Assembly: GCF_002929225.1 (NCBI RefSeq)
Contig: NZ_PISM01000014.1
Coordinates: forward strand, 248,001 to 312,000
Direction: 5' to 3'
Source of the DNA: Stutzerimonas kunmingensis
GTDB lineage: Bacteria; Pseudomonadota; Gammaproteobacteria; Pseudomonadales; Pseudomonadaceae
DNA: 64,000 nt
Shown here: piece by piece, positions 42,930 to 50,339 of the stretch
How the letters are laid out: every line of letters starts with the position of its first letter
Numbering within the stretch: position 1 is the stretch's first letter
Notes under the pieces: generated by a model
Told to the model about the DNA's origin: nothing
What the model saw: only the letters and a program-made list of their open reading frames with translations
Database searches by the model: none
Made by a program: the position numbers and the translations under genes

Positions 42930-43687
42930 AGGGCAAACTCCTTGCACACCGCAGCGGCGATGCCGTCGACGATGTCTTCGGCCAGCCGCTGGCCTTTCGC
43001 CGCGCTGGAGCCTTTGGCCGAGGACAGCACGCCGGAAGGAGGCACCCACTCGATGCGGGTGGGATACATGTCGTAGGGCGGGAAGTCCGCCGGGGCGTCG
43101 TCCGGAATCTTCTCCAGCGCCACCAGTTGCGGATGGAAGTGCAGCATCAGCGAGGTCTCGATCACCGCAGCATGCTCCAGAGCGAAGCCGGGGAATCCAT
43201 CGGGGAAGACATCGGTCAGGGTCTGCGCGCGGCAGAAGTCCCAGTGTTCCAGTCGCATCACCTCCAGGCCGGCGTCCGGTCCGAGGTCGCGCAGCGCCAG
43301 CTGGATGCCTTCGGCGACGAACCACTGGTTCTCGTAATGGCCGAGCACCAGCACCAGGCGGCGCACGCCGTGGCGTTGGAACTCCCGTACGGCGTCGCGC
43401 ACCAGCGCGCTCAAGGTCGCGCCATCCAGGCTGGTGGTGCCGCAGAAGTGCTGGCCGCCGCCGCATTTCGGTTGCGACTTGTAGCCGTAGGAGAGTGCCG
43501 GTGCGACCAACCCGCCAACCCGCGCTGCCACTTCGGCGCTGATTGCGCTGGCCAGCAGCGCGTCGGTGCCCAGCGGCAGGTGCGGGCCATGCTGCTCGGT
43601 GGCGCCGCAGGGCAAAAAGACCGCGGCGCCTTCGCCGATGCGGCGTTCGTACTCGACCCAGCTCAGTTGATCCATGTGCACGCTCAT
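42926..43687 (-). CDS. Creatininase-family amidohydrolase
   Basis: 253 residues from MSVHMDQLSWVEYERRIGEG (AAGGAG upstream). Unusually close to true creatininase (creatinine amidohydrolase): metal ligands E31 and H33 (ATEQHG), D42, H117 and E119 (GHYEN) are present, as are the YGYKSQ-K-GGG-HF-GTTSLDGATL block, Y118 and W149 (HWDF). The residue matching Trp174 of the P. putida enzyme appears to be F168. Creatininase opens the ring of creatinine, a cyclic guanidine, and its position in a guanidine-riboswitch operon fits a related cyclic guanidine. Confidence 0.9.
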   Translation of the reverse strand: MSVHMDQLSWVEYERRIGEGAAVFLPCGATEQHGPHLPLGTDALLASAISAEVAARVGGLVAPALSYGYKSQPKCGGGQHFCGTTSLDGATLSALVRDAVREFQRHGVRRLVLVLGHYENQWFVAEGIQLALRDLGPDAGLEVMRLEHWDFCRAQTLTDVFPDGFPGFALEHAAVIETSLMLHFHPQLVALEKIPDDAPADFPPYDMYPTRIEWVPPSGVLSSAKGSSAAKGQRLAEDIVDGIAAAVCKEFAL

Positions 43688-44568
43688 GCGCAGCTGCTCC
43701 TTGTCGCAATGGGAAGGGGACGTTCCGGCCAGCCGGCGATCAGCGCAGCGGTGGTGATCAGGGCGGCGCCGAGCCATTCGTTCGGGCCGATGGCGTGGTT
43801 GCCGAACCAGGCGGACGACAGCACCGCGGCGATCAGCTCGAACACCACCAGCACCGCGGCGCGGCCGGCCTCAAGATGAGTGAGGCCGTACTGCACGGCG
43901 GCCATGCTGACCAGCCAGCCGAGGGCGAGCAGGCTGATCTGCCAGGTCAGGGTCAGATCCAAGGGCGGAAGTGGCTGGCGCAGCAGCAGGCAGAACAGCC
44001 CACCGAGCAGCGCGCTGCCGATGAAGCTGACCAGCGCCTTGCTCGCCAGCGGCACCTGGTTGGCAGCGCGGGTGGCCAGGTTGTTGAGGCTGAAGGCGAG
44101 GCCGGCGGAGAGCGCCAGCCAGTCATTCGCGCCCGGCGCATCCAGGGCTTCGCCGGTGATGCCGAGGGTCAGGCCGATGCCGAGCATCGCCAGTCCGAGG
44201 GCGAACAGCCGCGTGCCGCTGAGGCGTTCGCCGAGCAGCAGCCAGCCGCCGACCATCGCCCACACCGGCGCCAGATAGAACAGCAGCATCACCCGCACCA
44301 CGTTTCCGTCGGCCAGGGCGGTGACCAGTGCCGCGGTGGCCCAGCCACCGCACAGGCCCATGGTGAGCACCTGGCGATACTGGCTCGCCCACTGGCGGCG
44401 CTGCTGCCAGAGCACTGGCAGCGCCAGCAGGCTGAGTAGCGAATAGGTCAGCAGCACCAGCGGCATGCCGGCCAGGCCGCGGGCCGCGAAGAACTGCAGC
44501 GGCAGCCAGCCCAGCCCCCACATGATGGCGCCGCCGATCAGCATGCCCTGTGGCATCAGGCTGTTCAT
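43684..44568 (-). CDS. EamA/DMT-family transporter
   Basis: 294 residues from MNSLMPQGMLIGGAIMWGLGW. Ten predicted membrane helices in two EamA repeats (1-140 and 150-285). Guanidine-I riboswitches often control small DMT exporters (SugE type); this is a larger ten-helix relative, and could export a surplus or toxic intermediate. Direction and substrate are unknown. Four-base overlaps with both neighbours. Confidence 0.88.
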   Translation of the reverse strand: MNSLMPQGMLIGGAIMWGLGWLPLQFFAARGLAGMPLVLLTYSLLSLLALPVLWQQRRQWASQYRQVLTMGLCGGWATAALVTALADGNVVRVMLLFYLAPVWAMVGGWLLLGERLSGTRLFALGLAMLGIGLTLGITGEALDAPGANDWLALSAGLAFSLNNLATRAANQVPLASKALVSFIGSALLGGLFCLLLRQPLPPLDLTLTWQISLLALGWLVSMAAVQYGLTHLEAGRAAVLVVFELIAAVLSSAWFGNHAIGPNEWLGAALITTAALIAGWPERPLPIATRSSCA

Positions 44569-45320
44569 GCGCCCATCCAGGAGCCGCCGTTGGGCCCGAG
44601 CAGCTGTCCGGTGAAATAGCTCGCCTGCGGCGAAAGCAGGAAGACGATGGCCGCCGCGACTTCCTCCGGCGTACCCAGGCGAGCCATGGGGATCGCCAGC
44701 TCCTTGGTCATCCACTCATCGCTCATGTGCTCCGGGCTGACCATCGCCGTGGCGATGGGGCCGGGCGCGACGCCATTGACGCGAATGCCATCGGCGGCGA
44801 ATTCGCGCGCCAACGAGCGGGTCAGGCCGATCACCCCGGCCTTGGCCGTGCAGTAGGCGGTGTACTGCTCGCGGCCGAGAAAGCCGAGGTCCGAGGCGAC
44901 ATTGACGATGGCGCCGCTGCGCCGCGGCTGCATCCGCGCCAGTGCATGACGGCAGCAGCGATAGACGCCGGCGAGGTCGACGCCCAGCACCATGGCCCAG
45001 TCTGCTTCGCTGGTCTCGAGAAAGGGCTTTTCCAGGATCACCCCGGCGTTGTTGACCAGCAGATCCAGCGGTCCGTGCGCCTCGATGGCCTCGAACATCG
45101 CCGCCACCGCAACCGGATCGCTGACATCCGCCTCGATGGCCGAGGCGTCGCCGCCGTTGGCGATGATCTGCTCGACCAATTGGTTCGCCAGATCATGCTG
45201 GTCGCGATGGTTGATCCAGACCCGCGCGCCCTCGGCTGCGAGCGCAAGCGCGGTGGCGCGGCCGATGCCGGTCGCTGCGCCGGTGACCAGGGCGGTCCGG
45301 CCAGTAAAGATGGCAACCAT
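44565..45320 (-). CDS. Short-chain dehydrogenase/reductase (first)
   Basis: 251 residues. NAD(P)-binding TGAATGIG at 13-20, LLVNNAG, and the YxxxK catalytic pair in YTAYCTAK, with Ser in VNVASDLG. The APGPIATAM segment and C-terminal GQLLGPNGGSW are typical of classical SDRs such as FabG. Arg/His residues after strand 2 (NHRDQHD) suggest NADP preference. Overlaps the second SDR gene by one base. Confidence 0.92.
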   Translation of the reverse strand: MVAIFTGRTALVTGAATGIGRATALALAAEGARVWINHRDQHDLANQLVEQIIANGGDASAIEADVSDPVAVAAMFEAIEAHGPLDLLVNNAGVILEKPFLETSEADWAMVLGVDLAGVYRCCRHALARMQPRRSGAIVNVASDLGFLGREQYTAYCTAKAGVIGLTRSLAREFAADGIRVNGVAPGPIATAMVSPEHMSDEWMTKELAIPMARLGTPEEVAAAIVFLLSPQASYFTGQLLGPNGGSWMGA

Positions 45321-46108
45321 CAGTGCATCACCTCGCCGTGGCTGACCGACAGCGCCTGGCCGGTCAGGGCGGCGGCCAGCGGTGAGCCGAGAAACAGGAA
45401 AGTGCCACCCAGATCGGCCGGTGTCAGCAGCTCAGGGATGGCCTGGTTGGCGAGGATCGCCGCCAGCTCAGCGCTGTCGCTACGGCCGTTGGCGTCCGCC
45501 ATCACCTGCAGCGAGCGCATGGCCGCATCGGTGCCGATCCAGCCGGGGCATACCGCGTTCACCCGGATGCGCCGCGGCCCGAGTTCCCAGGCCAGCGAGC
45601 GGGTCAGGCCGACCACCGCGTGCTTGCTGGCGACATAGGCGGAAAAGCCCGGCACGCCTTTCAGGCCCCAGATTGAGGCCTGGTTGATCACGCTGGCGCC
45701 AGCGCGCAGGCGTGGCAGCAACGCACGGGTCAGGCGCTGCATGGAGCCGACGTTGTTCTCCAGCTGGGCCGACCAGCGCTGATCGGCGTCGAAGCTGCAC
45801 TCATCCAGCGGCGTGGCGTATTCGACGCCGGCGTTGTTGATCAGCACATCGGCGTTCAGGCCGCGACAGGCGAGGTCATCGGCGTAGTGCTGCACTGCCT
45901 GGTGATCACCGAGGTCCAGCGCGGTGCAATGCAACGGCGTGTCGCCAGCGAGTTCGTCGGCAAGCCGGGCGAGGGCGTCGGCGTCACGGTCGAGTAGTTC
46001 GAGGGTGGCGCCGGCGGCGGCGAAACTCTGCGCCAGGCCACGGCCGATGCCCCCGGCGGCGCCGGTGATGACCACGCAGCGGCCGCGGTAATCCAGTGCC
46101 TTGTGCAT
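45320..46108 (-). CDS. Short-chain dehydrogenase/reductase (second)
   Basis: 262 residues. TGAAGGIG near 16-23, VLINNAGVEYATP, Ser in INQASIWG and YVASK. Asp in LLDRDAD after strand 2 suggests NAD preference, unlike the first SDR. CPGWIGTDAAM is the substrate-loop region. Two SDRs of different apparent cofactor preference side by side would suit stepwise oxidation of an alcohol and a further carbonyl or imine step. Confidence 0.92.
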   Translation of the reverse strand: MHKALDYRGRCVVITGAAGGIGRGLAQSFAAAGATLELLDRDADALARLADELAGDTPLHCTALDLGDHQAVQHYADDLACRGLNADVLINNAGVEYATPLDECSFDADQRWSAQLENNVGSMQRLTRALLPRLRAGASVINQASIWGLKGVPGFSAYVASKHAVVGLTRSLAWELGPRRIRVNAVCPGWIGTDAAMRSLQVMADANGRSDSAELAAILANQAIPELLTPADLGGTFLFLGSPLAAALTGQALSVSHGEVMH

Positions 46109-46109
46109 G

Positions 46110-47132
46110 TCACACCGCCGTCAGGAAGGAGACGCCCACGGCGCCGTAGAAATTGTCGGCCTTGTGCGGCCCCTCGCTGACCACACCGTAGTCATCGTCC
46201 AGCACGCGACGCACGCGATAGCGGTGGAAGCTGCCGAGCAGCTTGCGCATCGGGATGACCTGGTTGTAGGTGCTGCCGTACAGCTCGGCGTGCAGCTTGG
46301 GCAGTCGATACCAGGGCGCCACCGGCTTCTCGTGGTGGGCGTTGTGGAAGGAAAAGTTGAGCAGCAGCAGGTTCAGCGCCGGCCAGCGTTCCGATACCAC
46401 GTTGCTGTAGGTGTTCTGCTGCTCGTAGCTGCGGTCGCGGCGCTTGTTCTCCGGCAGCTTGCCGCCATCTTCCAGCACGGCGAAGGCCTCGTAGGTGTGC
46501 TGATAGGCATCGGCGAAACGCAGCACGCTGAGCATGATCATCCAGGCCAAGGCGTAGAGCAGCACGGCCTTCAGCGACAGCACCGCGAGCCCGGCGAAGA
46601 GCAGTGTGCGAACGGCCAGCACAGCAGCGACCTTGCCACGGCGGGCGCGGTGCTTGTCGTTGTCGGTGATGAAGGGCAGGGCGATCACGTAGAAGTGCAT
46701 GATCAGTTCCACCGCCGGCACATAGGCCCATTCCAGCGCCAGTACCAGCTTCTGGAACCACAAGGGGCGCGCCTTGAGAAAGGCCTTGCTGTCGAAGGTG
46801 ATCACGTCGGCGCGGTCGACGTGGTGGCGCATGTGCTTCTTGCGCAGGTCCTGGAACTCGGCGTAGCAGCTGCCGCACAGCCAGCTGCAGACGTTGCCGG
46901 CCCATTCGTTGTGCTTGGGCACGCTGAAAATGGCGCCGTGGGCGAATTCGTGGATCAGGTAGGCCGCGATGATCATGCCGTGGGCCAGCAGCAACGTGCC
47001 CAGCGCGTTCAGCCAGCCACTGCCGGCGAACAGCAGGGCCAGGCCGCCGCCGTAGGCGAGTACGGTATAGAGGATCGCCAAGGTATTTGGGACGCGGCCA
47101 TCGGCGTAGCGGTACAGAGGTTTGGCAGTCAT
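46110..47132 (-). CDS. Membrane fatty-acid-desaturase-like di-iron oxygenase
   Basis: 340 residues from MTAKPLYRYADGRVPN (GGAGAACACC before ATG 47132). Histidine boxes H61EFAH, H100MRHH and H263NAHH bind two irons. Several membrane helices surround them (about 20-60, 125-155, 170-205). The family includes desaturases, AlkB-type hydroxylases and N-oxygenases. In this operon it could hydroxylate an alkyl group on a guanidine so that it falls off as an aldehyde; that is inference. Confidence 0.88.
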   Translation of the reverse strand: MTAKPLYRYADGRVPNTLAILYTVLAYGGGLALLFAGSGWLNALGTLLLAHGMIIAAYLIHEFAHGAIFSVPKHNEWAGNVCSWLCGSCYAEFQDLRKKHMRHHVDRADVITFDSKAFLKARPLWFQKLVLALEWAYVPAVELIMHFYVIALPFITDNDKHRARRGKVAAVLAVRTLLFAGLAVLSLKAVLLYALAWMIMLSVLRFADAYQHTYEAFAVLEDGGKLPENKRRDRSYEQQNTYSNVVSERWPALNLLLLNFSFHNAHHEKPVAPWYRLPKLHAELYGSTYNQVIPMRKLLGSFHRYRVRRVLDDDYGVVSEGPHKADNFYGAVGVSFLTAV

Positions 47133-47176
47133 GGTGTTCTCCAGCACAGGCGGGCTACGGCCCGCCCGGCGTCGGC

Positions 47177-48178
47177 TTACTGGGCGAGCGCTTCGGTAAA
47201 CTGGGCGTCGTAGGTCTTGCTGAAATCCGGAATGGCAGGGATCTGCCCGTTGTCCTTGAGCAGCTTGGCGATGATCGCGCCGCTGCCATGGAAGGAATGG
47301 GTGTCGTCACCTGGGGTGAAGCTCTTGCCCATCTCTGCGAGCGGGATGTTGTAGGCGCCCGCCATCTGCTCCACGGCTTCTTCGGCGCTGACGCCGAGCA
47401 CCTCGCCGATGATCTCAGCCGACTCCTCGGGGTGCGCCTGCATGTAGGCCAGGCCGTCCAGATAGCCTTGGATCACCGCCTTGATGGCAGCGGGCTTCTT
47501 GGCGATAACCGCCTCATCGAAGACCAGCACGTCGGTGATCAGCCCTGGCGCGTCCTTGGACGAGTAGACCACCTTGAACTTGTCGCCACCGCCCATGGAA
47601 AGGATCTGCGAGACATTGGGCTCATAGGTCACACCAATCGGCAGGTTGCCCGAGGCCATGGCGCCGGGAATGCCTTCCGGGGTCATGTTGACGGCGTTGA
47701 TGTCCTTGTCGCTCATGCCGTTCTGCTGCAGCGCATAGGCCAGCAGAAAGTCCGATGGTGAGAGCGGGTTGAAGCCGACCTTCTTGCCCTTGAAGTCGGC
47801 AACGGTCTGGATCGAGGCGTCGGCGACGATGGCGTCACCGCCGTTGGAGAAGTCGATGGGCATGACCACCCGGTGCTTCAAGCCCTTGGCGACCGAGGCC
47901 ACCACCTGGTCGTAGGTGAGCATGCCGCCGTCCAGTGCGCGGCTGAGCATGGCGGTGGGGATCAGCGCCGGGTCGTTGAAGAACTGCAGGTCTACATCCA
48001 GACCGTGGGGCTTGAACAGGTCTTTCTTGTCGGCGACGTAGAAGGGGCCGTAGCCGGCCCAGACCACGGTGCCGATCTTCAGTTTCTCGGCGGCCTGGCT
48101 GGCCAGCGGTGAAAACAATGTCGCGACGGCCAGGCCGGCGGCGAGGAGGGTCTTGTTCAGCGAGCGCAGTGTGGACAT
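47177..48178 (-). CDS. ABC transporter periplasmic binding protein (NitT/TauT type)
   Basis: 333 residues with a signal peptide (MSTLRSLNKTLLAAGLAVAT ... ASQAAEKLK). KIGTVVWAGYGPFYVADKKDL and GLKHRVVMPIDFSNGGDAIVAD are family-typical. First gene behind the guanidine-I riboswitch at 48228-48326 and therefore the front gene of the eleven-gene operon. It supplies the permease and ATPase encoded at the other end of that operon. Confidence 0.92.
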   Translation of the reverse strand: MSTLRSLNKTLLAAGLAVATLFSPLASQAAEKLKIGTVVWAGYGPFYVADKKDLFKPHGLDVDLQFFNDPALIPTAMLSRALDGGMLTYDQVVASVAKGLKHRVVMPIDFSNGGDAIVADASIQTVADFKGKKVGFNPLSPSDFLLAYALQQNGMSDKDINAVNMTPEGIPGAMASGNLPIGVTYEPNVSQILSMGGGDKFKVVYSSKDAPGLITDVLVFDEAVIAKKPAAIKAVIQGYLDGLAYMQAHPEESAEIIGEVLGVSAEEAVEQMAGAYNIPLAEMGKSFTPGDDTHSFHGSGAIIAKLLKDNGQIPAIPDFSKTYDAQFTEALAQ

Positions 48179-48227
48179 GGCGTGATTTCCCTACACATTG
48201 GAATGACAAGGCACGGGATGACATCGC

Positions 48228-48326
48228 GTCTCCCGGGCTTTTATCCCTCCGTGTAGTCCCGTCCCTGGGACCGGAGAACTCTCGGACCAGCGCCCACTCC
48301 CTGTGAGCCGGAACCCTAGTTCTCCT
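48228..48326 (-). promoter_or_regulatory. Guanidine-I (ykkC) riboswitch controlling the eleven-gene operon
   Basis: Reading the minus strand: CTAGGGTTCCG at the 5' side, then GGTCCGAGAG, then ACACGGAGGGATAAAAGCC and CGGGAGA. These are the conserved blocks of the ykkC leader in the right order, with stems between. It ends about 50 nt before the binding-protein start. The close match to the second leader at 59832-59930 supports the call. Ligand specificity (guanidine, rather than ppGpp or PRPP as in ykkC subtype 2) is inferred from neighbouring genes. Confidence 0.92.
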
Positions 48327-48657
48327 TGAAGCTGCTCCTGTGTTTGTGCCAAGCGTCATGAGTGCCGGTGGCGACTCATCCCGTTCACTTGGGATAGAGC
48401 AGATTGCGTGCCAGTTGCCGTGCAAGCTCGGCAAGCCCGCGTGGTACGGCGCGTGCGGTGCGGCACGAGGCTTTTCGTCGAGCGGCGGCATGCTCGGATG
48501 CAGGTCAATTTCTGAAAGGGCGCTCCCGAATGGTGCTGCGGCGCGTCTTAATGACGATCGGGATACAGTCGCGAGATGTCTGGTCGGCGAAAACCTTGAA
48601 CGATGGATGTGCCTGCCAGTCGGAACCTATGAACTCACGAATAACGGGAGCCATCAC
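48327..48657. other. Intergenic region upstream of riboswitch 1
   Basis: About 330 bp with no convincing gene. It must contain the minus-strand promoter of the riboswitch. A TTGGCAC word at 48346-48352 (minus strand) resembles a sigma-54 -24 box, but the matching -12 position reads GG instead of GC. Confidence 0.5.
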
Positions 48658-48744
48658 ATGCTGAAGTTTCTAGGTAGCACCATTGGCATCATCTTTCTGA
48701 TCGGCCTGATCGTCGTGATCGGCCTGTTCGCACTGGTCTTCTGA
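48658..48744 (+). CDS. 28-residue hydrophobic membrane peptide
   Basis: MLKFLGSTIGIIFLIGLIVV followed by IGLFALVF: one transmembrane helix with almost no tail. GGGAG is 8 bp before the ATG. It resembles short conserved membrane peptides of pseudomonads, often annotated only as hypothetical. It precedes mscS by 80 bp. A longer frame from 48340 is not supported. Confidence 0.6.
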   Translation: MLKFLGSTIGIIFLIGLIVVIGLFALVF

Positions 48745-48823
48745 TAAACCGCGGACGCACCCTGGGTCGCAGATTGCACATCGGTCGGCACAGGGCTGCG
48801 CTCTTCTCGCAACATCTCTTCCC

Positions 48824-50137
48824 ATGACTCGACTGATGCGTTTGCCGCTGGCCCTGCTAATGGCGCTGCTCGTGCTGTCCTTGCCATTGCCGGCAATGGC
48901 GCAGGTGGATGATGGCTTGGCGACGGTGCGGCTCGACGGCCGCGCACTGTTTCGTCTTGGCGGAACCGAGGAGCTGGAGGCGCGCCTGCGGGCTCGGCAG
49001 ATAGAGCGGCAATTGCTGACGGTGTTGGAAACCCCGCAGGGCATCAGCAGGGCGCGCATCGCGCCGGGCGGGGAAAACGCCGAGGCGCGCCAGATCACCA
49101 TGGCTGGGCGCATCCTGATGCAGGTCACGGAGGAGGATGCCCAAGCAAACGGCCGGGCGCTCGAGGCGCAGGCGCGCGAGTGGGCGTCGGTTCTCGAAAC
49201 TGCGCTGGCGCAGGCCAGCACACGGCGGACGTCGGAGCGAGCGCGCTTCGTGACCGACGTACGCGCGAGCGTCGATACCGCCTTCGCCCGGTTGCTGGAA
49301 GCGGCCATCAGCATCGTGCCGCGGGCACTGGCGGCGCTTCTGGTGATCGGCGTGTTCTGGGCCCTGGCGGCCGGCGTGCGGGGGCTGACGCGGATCATTT
49401 CCGAGCGGTTGGTGCGCGATCGTACGGTCGAGAACCTGATCAAGCAGGTCAGCTACTACACCGTCTGGCTGCTGGGCCTGATCGTCGCGGCCACCGCTTT
49501 CGGACTGGAACCCAGCACGTTGGCGACTGGCCTCGGCCTGACCAGTCTGGCCCTCGGTTTTGCGCTGAAGGACATTCTCTCCAACTTCGTCAGCGGCCTG
49601 CTGATCCTCACGCTGCGGCCGTTCAAACTCGGCGATCAGATCGTCATCGGCGAAACCGAGGGCAGCGTGGAGCGCATCGAACTGCGTGCCACGCAGATCC
49701 GCACCTACGACGGACGCCGGGTCCTGGTGCCGAATGCGGAAACCTTTACCTCGCGGGTCACCAACAACACCGCTGCGCCGGTGCGCCGTGGTCAGGTGAT
49801 CTGCTACCTCGGCTACGAAGTCGATCTGCCACAGGTAATGGGCGTGCTCAAGGAGGCAGCCCGGGGTGCTGAAGGAGTCATCGCCGAGCCACCACCCACA
49901 GTGGCGATACGCGAGATGGGCCAGAGCGAGCTCGCCTTTCAGGTGCAATTCTGGTGCGACTCGCGCCGGTCGGACTTCATGCTTACCGCCTCGCGTGTGC
50001 GGGCAAACCTGATTGAGGCGTTGCGCGCTTCGGGGGTCGCGCTGCCTGGTCCGGGGGTTCATCAAGTCGTGTTGCGAGAGGGAGGGTCAGCGCTGGACGA
50101 GGCTTTGCCGAGGCGCCGCAGCAGCGACGAAGACTAG
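48824..50137 (+). CDS. MscS-family mechanosensitive channel
   Basis: 437 residues. A signal peptide (ending PAMAQ) and a periplasmic helical domain to about residue 160, then three membrane helices. Pore-lining TM3 is GLGLTSLALGFALKDILSN, followed by the beta domain (GDQIVIGETEGSVERIELRATQIRTYDGR in family terms; key GxVxxI and PN near VPNAETF). It protects against hypo-osmotic shock. It sits between the two guanidine operons; no functional link is evident. Confidence 0.93.
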   Translation: MTRLMRLPLALLMALLVLSLPLPAMAQVDDGLATVRLDGRALFRLGGTEELEARLRARQIERQLLTVLETPQGISRARIAPGGENAEARQITMAGRILMQVTEEDAQANGRALEAQAREWASVLETALAQASTRRTSERARFVTDVRASVDTAFARLLEAAISIVPRALAALLVIGVFWALAAGVRGLTRIISERLVRDRTVENLIKQVSYYTVWLLGLIVAATAFGLEPSTLATGLGLTSLALGFALKDILSNFVSGLLILTLRPFKLGDQIVIGETEGSVERIELRATQIRTYDGRRVLVPNAETFTSRVTNNTAAPVRRGQVICYLGYEVDLPQVMGVLKEAARGAEGVIAEPPPTVAIREMGQSELAFQVQFWCDSRRSDFMLTASRVRANLIEALRASGVALPGPGVHQVVLREGGSALDEALPRRRSSDED

Positions 50138-50339
50138 CGCGAGGACTGGATGCGCGCACCCTGGCCCGAGATGGCTATCTGACCGGCGTTATAGGAGCTG
50201 CCGTTAAGGCGCTGTATCGCTATCGAGCGCTGCGCGGGATGTACCAGATGCATAGTTGTTGGTCAGTCCCGCGCATTCATTTCTCACTGGCTGTGTTTCG
50301 CTCCTTACCGCTTACAGCCAGATAAGTGGCTTCGCTATC

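Noticed and set aside
42273..43709. Single 478-codon frame covering isochorismatase and creatininase regions
   Set aside because: Only the last 218 codons are coherent; the first part is out of frame over creatininase. A GTG at 42929 with a 4-bp overlap is the real start.
48337..48352. Sigma-54 promoter upstream of riboswitch 1
   Set aside because: The -24 box TTGGCAC is good, but the -12 dinucleotide at the required distance is GG instead of GC and the TTGC block is missing.
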